The position numbers and the translations under genes were made by a program. Below are positions 1 through 7,446 of a DNA stretch of 40,213 bases, piece after piece. Under the pieces are notes generated by a model, which saw nothing but the letters and a program-made list of their open reading frames with translations, searched no databases and was not told the DNA's origin. Each line of letters starts with the position of its first letter. The stretch's first letter is position 1. The stretch is taken from contig NZ_SLXL01000017.1 in assembly GCF_004345735.1 (NCBI RefSeq), positions 1 to 40,213 on the forward strand, in the 5' to 3' direction. Source of the stretch: Rhodovulum adriaticum (GTDB taxonomy: Bacteria > Pseudomonadota > Alphaproteobacteria > Rhodobacterales > Rhodobacteraceae).

Positions 1-504
1 GTCGCGCAATGTGACATCGGCAAGCGGCAAGCGCTCGGAGCCGAAATCGTCGCGGGCGACCCGCCATGAAACCAGGATGACCGGCACGTTCGGTACTTGC
101 CGGCGCAGGATTAACAATTTCTCCAGCACCTCGTCGATCCCACCGAAGTCATCGACGTGGATCAGCAAGGCGCCCCAACAGGATGGGTCCACCCTCAGCG
201 CGGAGAACGCACTGCCCAACTGGTCCGTCAGCCCGACCGACAACCCCGCTGCCCGCATCCAACCGATATTGGCGCCAAAATCGCCCCGGCTCCGCATTGC
301 AATCAGAACCGGACGTGTTGCCGGAAATTCGATACTGAACATGCGGGTAGGGTATGCCGGCAGCAGATCCAGCGTTCCGCATGCCATCTCAGAAGGTTCC
401 CGCCGCCCGGGCGAGCTTCCGGGCGACGGGGCCGAAACGAGGCGGAGGGCCGACGCTCGTCTCGGGTTCGGTTGTGGGTCGACCTGATTTGAAGCCTGTG
501 ACAT
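1..504 (-). CDS. Receiver-like hypothetical protein, C-terminus cut by window edge
   Basis: An open minus-strand frame starts at an ATG at 504, with an AGGG ribosome site about six bases upstream, and runs off the left edge (168 codons visible). The first 45 residues are Pro/Ser/Arg-rich and look disordered. The rest has an alternating strand-helix pattern (LLIHVDDFGG, then PVILVSW about 30 residues later) that resembles the beta3-to-beta4 part of a response-regulator receiver fold. The usual phosphoacceptor context is not clear, so it may be a degenerate receiver. An internal ATG at 387 is a possible alternative start. I do not know its function. The fold resemblance is inference; the open frame and ribosome site are seen directly. 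Confidence 0.5.
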   Translation of the reverse strand, partial: MSQASNQVDPQPNPRRASALRLVSAPSPGSSPGRREPSEMACGTLDLLPAYPTRMFSIEFPATRPVLIAMRSRGDFGANIGWMRAAGLSVGLTDQLGSAFSALRVDPSCWGALLIHVDDFGGIDEVLEKLLILRRQVPNVPVILVSWRVARDDFGSERLPLADVTLRD

Positions 505-759
505 GTCGTACCCTTTTTCCTTTCGGAACTAGCAGAATTATCCACTATCTTTACTTTAGATTTTATTCTAATCTTTACCCATAATTGTATTGTATTACTT
601 GGCGCCACCGAAAGCAGTGGCACGGAGGAGGGCAGCGCCGACCATTTCGGGGTAGGCGGGAATGTCGGCTTAGCGCGGACCGACAAACCCGCCACTCACC
701 GCGCCCGCTACGGCTGTCATGGTTTCGCCTTGCCCGGCAGGGTCGGCTGGCTTTGCCGA
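505..759. other. Intergenic stretch with AT-rich promoter-like core
   Basis: No convincing gene is present. Bases about 535-600 are strikingly AT-rich compared with the rest of the window and contain the inverted repeat AGATT/AATCT around a seven-base loop. This is the likely promoter region of the minus-strand gene that starts at 504. The remainder leads into the IS66 remnant and is probably decayed insertion-sequence DNA. Confidence 0.35.
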
Positions 760-1003
760 GCGCCCTGATGGGCGCGCTGAGCACATCCCCAAGCCCGGCG
801 GTGGCGGAGTCTGCCTTTGTGCCGCTGTCCATTTTGCCCGATCCCGTGGATCAGCCCGTTTCTTTTTTGACCGCCGTTGCCGCGCAGGATGGTCCCGGGG
901 TGATGACGATCGACGTCGGCCCGATCTGCGCGTGCGCATTCCCGGCTATGTCGCGGTGGACCGCGCAGCGGCGCTGGTGCGGGCGCTGCGAGAGGCTTCG
1001 TGA
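760..1003 (+). pseudogene. IS66-type accessory protein TnpA, frameshifted C-terminal remnant
   Basis: Two overlapping frames together give a recognisable C-terminal part of the IS66 orf1 product. The first reads AFVPLSILPDPVDQPV and PGVMTIDVGP. After a one-base loss near 920-930 the next frame continues VRIPGYVAVDRAAALVRALREAS and stops at 1003. The N-terminal helix-turn-helix half is missing. It is followed without a gap by the start of tnpB, which is the normal IS66 order. In intact elements this small protein is required for transposition with TnpB and TnpC; this copy cannot be functional. Confidence 0.65.
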
Positions 1004-1082
1004 TTGTCGCCGGCCAACGGCTGCCGATCCTGATTGCGACGAAGCCGGTCGACTTCAGGTGCGGGCACAACGCTCTGCTCGT
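1000..1082 (+). pseudogene. IS66-type TnpB, N-terminal stub
   Basis: A GTG start at 1000 overlaps the stop of the tnpA remnant, the usual IS66 arrangement. About 27 residues match the TnpB start (IVAGQRLPILIATKPVDFRCG, then HNALL). The similarity ends abruptly near 1082, where the complementary strand becomes a toxin fragment. The other roughly 90 residues of TnpB are absent. The continuing open frame past 1082 is read-through into unrelated DNA. The matching tnpC tail lies at 4553-5042 on the same strand. Confidence 0.65.
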
Positions 1083-1275
1083 CGTTCCCCCAGGCGAGTA
1101 CGATCACCTTGGCAGTGCTGTCGAAGCGGAAGAAGAGCCTATACTGCTGGAAAAAATTGGCCCGAAACCAGTGCGTCCGGTCCTCGCCGAGCGTTTCGCC
1201 TTGACGGAAGGCCGGAGCGGCGGGGTCGGGAGTGTCCTGAACTTTGTGTATCCGGCCCGGCCCATGCGGTTTCAG
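1080..1275 (-). pseudogene. YhaV-family toxin fragment
   Basis: The minus strand encodes about 65 residues containing FRQGETLGEDRTHWFRA, FFQQYRLFFRFDSTAKVIVL and AWGNDE. This is the conserved core of YhaV-family RNase toxins of the PrlF-YhaV type II systems. The N-terminal region has no usable start and the C-terminal part (normally continuing after WVNDE for 25 or more residues) is replaced by the IS66 tnpB stub. No PrlF-like antitoxin is visible next to it. The fragment is wedged between IS66 and IS3 debris and is almost certainly dead. The identification comes from remembered family motifs, not a search. Confidence 0.6.
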
Positions 1276-1289
1276 ATGCTCAAGCGTCG

Positions 1290-1445
1290 AAGCGCTCGCC
1301 GAACATTATGGCGAACTGGTTGCGGGCGGCAATATGGGTGAGAAGCACCATGTCCTCGCGCTGCCGCCGGCTGGGCGGGCGCCGCCGCCAGGCGCGCAAG
1401 CCGCGATCGGAAACCTTGAACAGGGCGCATATGCTGCCGAGGCAT
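1290..1445 (-). pseudogene. IS3-family OrfB N-terminal fragment
   Basis: Around 1336-1445 the minus strand reads CALFKVSDRGLRAWRRRPPS followed by RRQREDMVLLTHI. This is the typical N-terminal region of IS3-family OrfB transposases, upstream of the DDE domain. After that the frame continues with about 15 unrelated residues to a stop near 1290. The catalytic domain is absent. It has the same strand as the IS3 OrfA remnant at 3095-3333, so the two may derive from one element later split by the IS110-family insertion. Confidence 0.5.
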
Positions 1446-1624
1446 CCAGGGAACGGGCGTGGACCCGGATCCTGTTGCCATCAAGCGCAATCTGGTCGGT
1501 CTTCAACCCTGCCGGTAGAAAATCTCGTCGCGAAAACCATGAACCCATCGGCAACCTCCATCAAGTTCGCCGAGATATAGCGTTCTGGCAACTCAACTGC
1601 ACCAGATGCGCGACAGAGCCAATC
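1446..1624. other. Short unassigned stretch between IS fragments
   Basis: This segment lies between the IS3 OrfB fragment and the left end of the IS110-type element. A 62-residue minus-strand frame (1481-1669) crosses it but resembles nothing I recognise and has no ribosome site. I see only insertion-sequence debris. Confidence 0.3.
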
Positions 1625-1633
1625 TTGATGGGG

Positions 1634-1644
1634 TGGATGCCCCC
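1634..1644 (+). repeat. Left subterminal inverted repeat of the IS110-type element
   Basis: TGGATGCCCCC is an exact inverted copy of bases 2977-2987 and lies about 66 bases before the transposase start. Confidence 0.7.
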
Positions 1645-1709
1645 GCCCGACGGCATCGCGATGTTTCAAGATGGTGATGCTGAAGTCAACCTAAGAAGAG
1701 GAGGCATCC

Positions 1710-2732
1710 ATGAATGAGATTAGCATCGCCGGCGTCGACCTGGCAAAGCAGGTCTTCCAGCTTCATGGCGCTACGTCGGACGGGCGCGCGGTTTTCCGCA
1801 AGAAGCTGTCCCGGCCGCAGTTCGCGAAGTTCATGGCAGCCCTGCCGCCATGCATCGTGGCCATGGAGGCTTGCGGGACCGCGCATTACTGGGGCCGGGA
1901 ACTCGCCCGGCTCGGCCATGACATCCGCCTCATCCCGCCCATCTATGTCAAACCCTTTGTGAAGCGGCAAAAGAACGATAGCGCGGATGCGGAAGCGATT
2001 GCCGAGGCGGCCCAGCGGCCGACCATGCGGACGGTGGTGGTGAAGAGTGCCGCGCAGCAAGCCCGCGCGATGCTCTTCCGCACCCGCGATCTGCTCGTTG
2101 GTCAGCGCACCCAGCTGGTCAACGCACTGCGCGGCCATCTCGCCGAACACGGCATCGTCCTGGGCAAGGGCATCGGCAACGTCGAGCGCCTCGCCCTTCG
2201 CATGGAAGAGGATAACCTGCCTGACCTGGTCCGGCACCTGGGGCGCCTCTATCTCGATCAGATCGCGCGACTGGGAGCCGAGATCGAAAAGCTGGACAAC
2301 CGCATCGTTGCCGCCGCGAAAGAAAACGGGGTGGCCCGAAGGCTTCAGACCATGCCCGGGATCGGCCCGATCTGCGCGATGGCGATTACCGCCTTCGCGC
2401 CGGATATGCGTGAGTTTCGAAGGGGGCGTGACTTCGCTGCCTGGCTTGGCCTTGTGCCGCGACAGCATTCGAGTGGCGGCAAGCAGAAGCTGGGCTGAAC
2501 CTCGAAGATGGGTCAGCGCGACATCCGACGCCTGCTGATCGTTGGGGCGATGTCGATCGTCCATTGGCGAGGCCGTGACGGTGGGCGGCCGGGATCATGG
2601 CTCGCGCGCATGCTGAACCGAAAGCCGCGCATGCTTGTGGCCATCGCGCTGGCCAACAAGATGGCACGCATGGTCTGGGCCATGCTCGTGCGACAAGAGG
2701 ATTACCGAGATCCAACCGGCGCGGTCTGCTGA
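1710..2732 (+). pseudogene. IS110-family transposase interrupted by in-frame TGA
   Basis: An ATG at 1710 follows the strong ribosome site AAGAGGAGG. The product has an N-terminal DEDD RuvC-like domain (GVDLAKQVFQLHG at about 8-20; AMEACGTAHYW; KNDSADAEAIAEAA) and a C-terminal transposase_20 domain (MPGIGPICAMAITAF, DFAAWLGLVPRQ). At codon 263 (2496-2498) the frame hits TGA. The same frame then continues without a shift as TSKMGQRDIRRLLIVGAMS up to a stop at 2730-2732. The full 340-codon span is the normal length for the family. The missing tail carries the conserved serine-containing region, so the truncated product is likely inactive. A single-base sequencing error is the main alternative. 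Confidence 0.85.
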
Positions 2733-2976
2733 CCGCGGCGTGCGGAACGTCGGCGATGTGAGGAGAGCAATGACCCGTATGGGCAAATGATCGAACAGAT
2801 CCGGGTCGGGAAAACCAGTGGCATGCAACGAGCCCAGAGCTCGCAATTTTGATCTGGTTCCCGATCCGCGCATCACCATACCGGCCCGCGGCATGTTTTG
2901 GCCGCACCTGAGAGGCCTGAAACATGACCGCACTCGATCACACGCTCAAAAGGTCAAAGAAAACCCTTGCATCGAA
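2733..2976 (+). ncRNA. Candidate IS110 bridge-RNA region
   Basis: A noncoding stretch of about 245 bases lies between the transposase stop and the right subterminal repeat. Published work on IS110 elements places a target-and-donor-pairing bridge RNA in a noncoding end, in the right end for IS1111-type members. Short self-complementary pieces such as GAGCCCAGAGCTCG around 2830-2843 are visible. The location is the evidence; I cannot fold it here. Confidence 0.35.
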
Positions 2977-2987
2977 GGGGGCATCCA
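2977..2987 (-). repeat. Right subterminal inverted repeat of the IS110-type element
   Basis: GGGGGCATCCA is the exact complement of the left repeat at 1634-1644. Confidence 0.7.
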
Positions 2988-3094
2988 AACATGCATGCCG
3001 ATCCACAAATATGCTATCGGCAACAGCCCTCCGCCTTCGACACTACCACCGCTGTTGCTGCTCCGCACAGGCGGGCGCCGGCCCGGGATCGTTT

Positions 3095-3333
3095 TTTAGT
3101 GTCTCCCTCTCCTCCGTCACGAGACGCAGCTCGCGGCGAAGCCGTTCGATCTCCTTGACCAGTTCTGCCTCTTTCTGCGGCACCGTGCCCGCGTCCCCGT
3201 GGGCCTTGATCCACTTGTTCAGCGTCGACAGCCCAACCCCCAGATCCGCCGCAACCTGCCGGCGCGGCAACCCGCTGGTCAGCGCGATCCGCACCGCCTC
3301 GCGCTTGAATTCTTCCGTCCGCTTTTCTGCCAT
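3095..3333 (-). pseudogene. IS3-family OrfA, 3-prime truncated
   Basis: The minus-strand frame starts MAEKRTEEFKREAVRIALTS and shows the OrfA helix-turn-helix (LPRRQVAADLGVGLSTLNKW) followed by a leucine-zipper-like helix (VKEIERLRRELRLVTEERETLK). The expected KATxFFA ending and the overlapping OrfB are gone: after about residue 78 the frame runs into unrelated sequence (NDPGPAPACAEQQQRW). An A-rich run (CTAAAAAAC) stands at the position where these elements normally frameshift into OrfB. Upstream, TGGACTTGCA at 3390-3399 (minus strand) looks like the terminal repeat of the element. The protein is not functional for transposition alone. Confidence 0.75.
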
Positions 3334-3399
3334 CGTCCGTCTCCTTGATCACATGTCACGCTCTCAAGAACCCGGCACTTTTCCGATGCAAGTCCACCC

Positions 3400-3921
3400 C
3401 GGAGAAACTCCATTCCTGTTCCGCAGCAGGGATGGCATCGCAGGCCCCGGAAATCAGGAACAGGTGGGCGCGAGACGCCGCTGACCGTGAACCCAGCAAT
3501 GCGCAATCCTTACCTCGGGCCGCTTACCCTCCGAGATGGCCTTGTCAGTCGGCCATAACCCGGATACTCGCCAATCTGCAGGATGCCATCGAAGCCGGTC
3601 AGGAGCGCCAAGCGGACAGGCCATGAAATCACGGCGCGATCACTGATCCACGCACTTTTCAAATTGACTATTTTCCGATCACAACCACCGAAGGAAAGCG
3701 CCTTCCCTCATTACAAAAATGACACACCAACCGGGGAGAGGTCGATGAGGCGTTGTCATGTTGACAATTTATCCTGCTCGGCCTTACCTGTCCGAGTGTA
3801 GAACAAGGTGCACCAATTCAGGCATTCGGCCTGTGGGTCCTAGATGTAACTAATGGTTGTGTCTCGGCATCGGCTCGGGGCCGGGTGTCTTTGCGGAATC
3901 CGAGTTCCGCACGGGGTGAAC
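3400..3921. other. Gene-free stretch beyond the IS3 end
   Basis: No supported gene is present. There is one perfect eight-base inverted repeat, CCTGTTCC at 3415-3422 and GGAACAGG at 3457-3464, possibly an IS remnant. TTGACA at 3761-3766 has a poor -10 (TTACCT) 17 bases downstream and could be a weak promoter for the membrane protein that starts at 3922. Confidence 0.35.
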
Positions 3922-4476
3922 ATGAAATCTCGAGTACTTGGCCTCGCAACAGAAACCGTGATCGCCTCAGGGTTTTACTTGGCAAGTTTCGCGATGGTCT
4001 TGGGGGTACTTTTTCCTGCGCAGCGTGTGCTGGTACCTGGGCTAGATGGGTACAGCAGCTTATTGTTCCTGCCTCATGGTGTGCGCGTCCTCACAGCTTG
4101 GCTTCTGGGCTGGCGCAGTGTTTTTGCACTGGCACCGGGCGCAGCACTTGCGCATGCGTGGCTCTTGGGCGACGGGGCCTTCGAGTGGCCGCTCGTCGGG
4201 GTTTTCCTGCTTGGCATCACCGTTGCGCCCCTGACATTCACCATACTAAGAAGCATTGGATGGAAGAGCGCCAGTTCCGAACATGATCCTGTCTGCTGGC
4301 GGACAGTTCTTGCGGCTGGTGCGATCGCTTCCATCCCTAACACGCTCGTTGCAAACACCCTTTTTAACGCACCTTCACAGGATTACGTCGCCTACTTCGT
4401 GGGCGACTTTTTTGGCCTCTTGACCCTAATGGTGATCATGATCCTGGGCCTGCGTGCCTGGCGGATGACACTGTAG
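3922..4476 (+). CDS. Small polytopic membrane protein of unknown function
   Basis: The ATG at 3922 has a GGGGTG ribosome site at good spacing; a longer in-frame start at 3853 lacks one. The 184-residue product has about five or six hydrophobic segments, for example [20 protein letters not shown] near the start, then [56 protein letters not shown] and [15 protein letters not shown] at the end. A LPHGVRVL motif follows the first segment. The layout vaguely resembles sensory MASE1-type membrane domains but there is no output domain. It is isolated between IS fragments, with intact reading frame and normal codon use. I do not recognise a function. Confidence 0.55.
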   Translation: MKSRVLGLATETVIASGFYLASFAMVLGVLFPAQRVLVPGLDGYSSLLFLPHGVRVLTAWLLGWRSVFALAPGAALAHAWLLGDGAFEWPLVGVFLLGITVAPLTFTILRSIGWKSASSEHDPVCWRTVLAAGAIASIPNTLVANTLFNAPSQDYVAYFVGDFFGLLTLMVIMILGLRAWRMTL

Positions 4477-4552
4477 GTTCGTTACTGCGCGTACCTCATG
4501 GCGAACACCGCCATCGCGGAGGCCAAGGCCGCCGAATTGCCCATGTCTCCTA

Positions 4553-5042
4553 TGCCGCGGAGATCAACCCGCAGACGCTGCCCTTGCCGCGCGCCAAAAA
4601 CACAGCGCGCCGAAGGTCGAGGCCTTCTTCGACTGGTCCGAAAGCCAACTCACGCGGATCCCCGGCAAGGGAGATCTGGCCCAAGCGTTCCGCTATGGGC
4701 TGGCCCGCCGGGCCTCATTCAGCCTCTTCCTCACCGATGGCCGCGTGGCCATCGACAACAACCCCGCCGAGCGCGCCCTGCGCCCGATCGGTATCGGCCG
4801 GAAGAACTGGCTCTTCGCGGGCGCCGACACCGGCGCCGAAACCCTAGCCCGCGCCATGACGATCATCGAGACCGCAAAGCTGAACGACCTCGATCCGCAG
4901 GCCTATCTCGCCGACGTGCTCGACCGTATCCACGATCACAAGATCAACCGGCTAGACCAGCTCTTGCCGTGGAACTGGGTGCCGGTGGCCACCGCTCAGG
5001 CCGAGGCCGCCTGATCAACCGCGGTGCCAACCGGCCGGTTAC
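4553..5042 (+). pseudogene. IS66 transposase TnpC, C-terminal remnant with right IS end
   Basis: One frame runs [20 protein letters not shown], then [40 protein letters not shown] and [20 protein letters not shown] to a stop at 5014. This is the unmistakable tail of the IS66 TnpC transposase, including the catalytic-glutamate region around [10 protein letters not shown]. About 150 of roughly 530 residues remain. The sequence after the stop ends in CCGGCCGGTTAC at 5042, as expected for an IS66 terminus (ends read GTAA). It sits directly against a recombinase fragment at 5043, suggesting insertion into that gene. Confidence 0.8.
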
Positions 5043-5225
5043 AACAGATCGGGCGAGCAGCAGCAGGATCGCCTTGTCCCTCATCCGACAGGATTGGGAA
5101 ATGTCGCACCCGTCGATCAACCGAACGATGTCCTGCGCGGGCAGATATCCCGCTGCGCGATCGCCTGGCAGCGCGTCTCTCGGCCGGATGCCGGGGCGAC
5201 CGGATACCCTGCAAGCCGTGACCGG
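5043..5225 (-). pseudogene. Tyrosine recombinase (phage-integrase type) fragment
   Basis: Minus-strand residues read AAGYLPAQDIVRLIDGCDIS followed by MRDKAILLLLARS. This matches the start of the catalytic domain of XerC/D-like integrases, where LLLLARLGLRxGD normally follows with the first catalytic arginine. The frame is cut exactly where the IS66 right end begins, just before that arginine. Upstream in-frame stops remove any start. It is therefore a dead fragment, probably from an integrated element that once occupied this boundary. Confidence 0.6.
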
Positions 5226-5332
5226 ATCAAATCGGAATTACTAACCGTGTGTTATCGGGAACGCTAACCGGATGAGCCTAGAGCGTGCTCCAGATGACGA
5301 GAGCCTGTCCCGAGGGTCTTTGCTGAGCAGGG

Positions 5333-5686
5333 TCAGGGGAACTCAGGGTTGAGATTGCCCGGCCTTGGCTGCGTGTCTTCATCCATGATGCCGGTTAGGC
5401 GATAAGCACCAGTTTTTCGGCCTCGGGGCACGGTGAGCATGCCCCTCGCCGTCAGGCGTTTCAGCGCGCGGTAGTAGGTTGGCGTCGAGATGTCGCGACA
5501 GAAAGCGTGTTCGCGGAGATCACGGCTGGAGATTTCCGCATCGGCGTCCGCCATCTCTGACATGGCGTAAACGATACGCCGTTCTTCGCCCGACAGCTGG
5601 TCCATGCCGAGGTCACGCTCCATCGCGGACAGCAACTCGTAAAGCTTGCTGAGTTGCGCCATTCGACCGCTTGCAAAACGTTTCAT
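5333..5686 (-). CDS. MarR-like winged-helix transcriptional regulator
   Basis: The ATG at 5686 (minus strand) follows a clear GGGAGGA ribosome site, giving 117 residues. The N-terminus carries a helix (LSKLYELLSAMERDLGMDQL). The middle forms a winged helix: ERRIVYAMSEMADADAEIS, recognition-helix-like TPTYYRALKRLTARGM, then the wing LTVPRGRKTGAYRLT. The short C-terminal tail is proline-rich. Small MarR-type regulators of this size are known near exopolysaccharide loci in related bacteria. Here it faces away from the glycan locus, so any link is inference. It likely binds DNA as a dimer and may autoregulate through the palindrome at 5721-5735. No ligand-binding residues can be assigned. Confidence 0.65.
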   Translation of the reverse strand: MKRFASGRMAQLSKLYELLSAMERDLGMDQLSGEERRIVYAMSEMADADAEISSRDLREHAFCRDISTPTYYRALKRLTARGMLTVPRGRKTGAYRLTGIMDEDTQPRPGNLNPEFP

Positions 5687-5720
5687 ACTGATTTCCTCCC
5701 GGCTGCAGCACCACTCACGG

Positions 5721-5735
5721 AGTATAGCATATACT
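5721..5735. promoter_or_regulatory. Palindromic operator candidate upstream of the winged-helix regulator
   Basis: AGTATA-GCA-TATACT is a perfect six-base inverted repeat 35 bases upstream of the regulator start, within an AT-rich stretch. An overlapping imperfect repeat (GCATA near 5728 and TATGC near 5743) extends it. TATACT on the minus strand would also serve as a -10 element, so a regulator bound here would block its own promoter. That role is inference. Confidence 0.4.
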
Positions 5736-5759
5736 TTATAGGTATGCTTGACGAATAAG

Positions 5760-6796
5760 CTATTGTAAAGGGGGTAAAAAATCTTCTCATGGTTGAATTT
5801 AAGGGCGGCCCTACCGCTTCGGGTGAGGGCGTGTCGTCTTGTTGGGCAGTCGAGGCAGCCTGCCCTTTTCGTATCAATTCGATCCTGTTTTCGGATGCAG
5901 ATGTGTTGGGCTCGATCGGGTCGTCTAGCTGCTTTGCTGCGCAAAAATGCTTAATTCGAAGCCGGCTGCGAGGGCCTTGCTCTCCCGCGAAAAATCTCAT
6001 AATGAAAGTCGCGGATTGTGTTCCGGCCAAGTGGTTGGCCAATCTGAGGTAAGTGCGTCCGACGTGAAGGGCATTAGCCAGTCACGGTGCGGTAGCTATG
6101 TTTGGGTGTGTTTTGGTTGCTCTCTTTAGTGTCGATCGTCTGGCGGTCCTGCGCCGTGTGTTGTGTCACCCAGAGAATGCTGGGCGCCCGCTAAACAGAA
6201 TTTTTCGTTCGCTCAGATGGATCATCCGGCTGTTTCTATATGCCTGGCGAGACGAGGGGGTCTTCCACTGGACGGGTGTTGCGCGCTTGAGTGTACTGAG
6301 GCGAGCGACCCGGCGCAGATCTCAAGCTCCGCTACGTTCTTAGAGATCGTACGGAAATGCACTCCAGTCACCTTGATTTCGTTGAGACAGAGAGCTTAGT
6401 CGATATCGGCTGAGTGGTGAGGTTGCGCGAGATTTCGCGTCAGGGTTGCGAGGGCCGACGTGCTGAAGGTCGATCTCGCTCCAATTTTGCCTTGGTGCAG
6501 CAAGACGATGAAAAACCCTTTGCGGAGCTGGTTCGGCAGCGCGCGCAGGGGCTTGCTTAGAAGGGCAGGGGACGCGGTGCGTGCCCCTTGTCGCGACTGG
6601 ACGCAGGCGTCCACGTCGGGTGAGCGATCAGCTCCTGAACGGGCAGGCTCGAATTGTGTCGTGTCGGGCGATCGCTTCGCGCCCTGTGTCCGAGAGTGAG
6701 CATTATTGGGTGCCCGCAAGGAATTCCCAAAACCTCCTTGCTCCACGCTGAAAGGTGCGCCATATCTTGAGGCGCAAGGTGAAGTGGGGTGCTAGC
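5760..6796. other. About 1 kb without a convincing gene
   Basis: Short frames exist on both strands, but none has a ribosome site plus a recognisable protein. The 119-residue minus-strand frame at 5683-6042 lies in the leader of the regulator. Frames at 6396-6746 look like non-coding translations rich in Arg, Ser and Pro. The base composition is lower in GC than the flanking genes. It may be a decayed gene or a long regulatory region. Confidence 0.4.
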
Positions 6797-7039
6797 ATGC
6801 GAGAATCGACTGTAACAACAAAAGGCCAGACGACCCTTCCAAAAGATGTCCGCAAAGTTCTTGGCCTGCAGCCGGGCGACAAACTGCGCTACATCCTGCT
6901 TGATGGAGAAGTGCGTATCTTGAGGGCCCGGCCAGTCCTGGATCTTGAGGGCGCTCTGAAACGTCCAGGCCAAAAAACCGTGACGCTGGAGGAGATGGAT
7001 GAGGCCATCGCGGCGGGCGCGGTTGACCCGAAGCAATGA
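6797..7039 (+). CDS. vapB: AbrB-type antitoxin of a VapBC pair
   Basis: The 80-residue product begins MRESTVTTKGQTTLPKDVRK, a swapped-hairpin AbrB/SpoVT DNA-binding domain (residues 1-45, with GLQPGDKLRYILLDGEVRIL). The C-terminal part (QKTVTLEEMDEAIAAGAVD) is the acidic toxin-binding tail. I chose the ATG at 6797 because homologues begin at this position; an in-frame ATG at 6755 lacks domain support. The stop overlaps the toxin start by four bases (ATGA), typical for coupled synthesis. It is expected to neutralise the toxin and repress the operon, probably through a site just upstream. Confidence 0.85.
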   Translation: MRESTVTTKGQTTLPKDVRKVLGLQPGDKLRYILLDGEVRILRARPVLDLEGALKRPGQKTVTLEEMDEAIAAGAVDPKQ

Positions 7040-7446
7040 TAGCCCTCGACACAAATGTCCTCGTGCGTTTCCTGACCCAGGACGATCCGGATCAGGGACG
7101 CATGGCGAGCGAGCTCGTCGCTGGGCTCACGGAACAAAATCCCGGTTTCGTCGCGAGAGAAGTTCTGGTGGAACTCGTCTGGGTGTTGGAGAGGAGTTAC
7201 CAGTATAAGCGTTTCGAGATCGCGCGCGTGCTAGAAGGTTTTTTGTCAGCCTCGGAGCTGGACATCGAGGAAGGCGATAGCGTTGGCGCAATTCTTCACC
7301 TGTACGAAGGGAAGGGGTTCGGGTTTTCCGATCTGATGATCCGGCAGGCTGCACGAAGAGCCGGCGCCGCTGCCCTGAAGACCTTCGACAGGAAAGCCGC
7401 TCGCCTCGACGGGGTCGAGTGGATTGGCAAACGGCACCCTCAGTAG
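7036..7446 (+). CDS. vapC: PIN-domain RNase toxin of the VapC type
   Basis: The 136-residue protein has all four acidic residues of the PIN nuclease site: Asp5 in IALDTNVLVRFL, Glu46 in REVLVELVWVLE, Asp99 in GFSDLMIRQAA and Asp118 in LKTFDRKAARL. VapC toxins are Mg-dependent RNases that cut tRNA or rRNA and halt translation. The gene overlaps the antitoxin by four bases and looks intact. The pair stands at the junction between the IS-rich zone and the glycan locus, where it could stabilise the region. The exact RNA target cannot be read from the sequence. Confidence 0.88.
   Translation: MIALDTNVLVRFLTQDDPDQGRMASELVAGLTEQNPGFVAREVLVELVWVLERSYQYKRFEIARVLEGFLSASELDIEEGDSVGAILHLYEGKGFGFSDLMIRQAARRAGAAALKTFDRKAARLDGVEWIGKRHPQ

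Larger units (their letters stand above)
1625..2995 (+). mobile_element. IS110-family (IS1111-type) insertion sequence
   Basis: The element consists of a transposase frame, a roughly 250-base 3-prime noncoding segment and a pair of perfect 11-base inverted repeats set inside the ends (TGGATGCCCCC at 1634-1644, complement at 2977-2987). Subterminal repeats are a known trait of the IS1111 subgroup. The outer limits given are approximate because this family usually makes no target duplication. The transposase carries an internal stop, so this copy is probably immobile unless helped by another copy. Confidence 0.75.

Noticed and set aside
585-1580. 331-residue plus-strand open frame
   Set aside because: It runs through IS66 tnpA debris, the antisense of the YhaV fragment and IS3 debris. 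It is a chance read-through of unrelated pieces.
2496-2498. Selenocysteine or programmed read-through at the TGA in the IS110 transposase
   Set aside because: No selenocysteine insertion structure is apparent and the family has Lys or Arg here. A nonsense mutation or sequence error is simpler.
3761-3789. TTGACA with a possible -10 as a strong promoter
   Set aside because: The -35 is perfect but TTACCT 17 bases later is a poor -10, and it lies over 130 bases from the nearest start.
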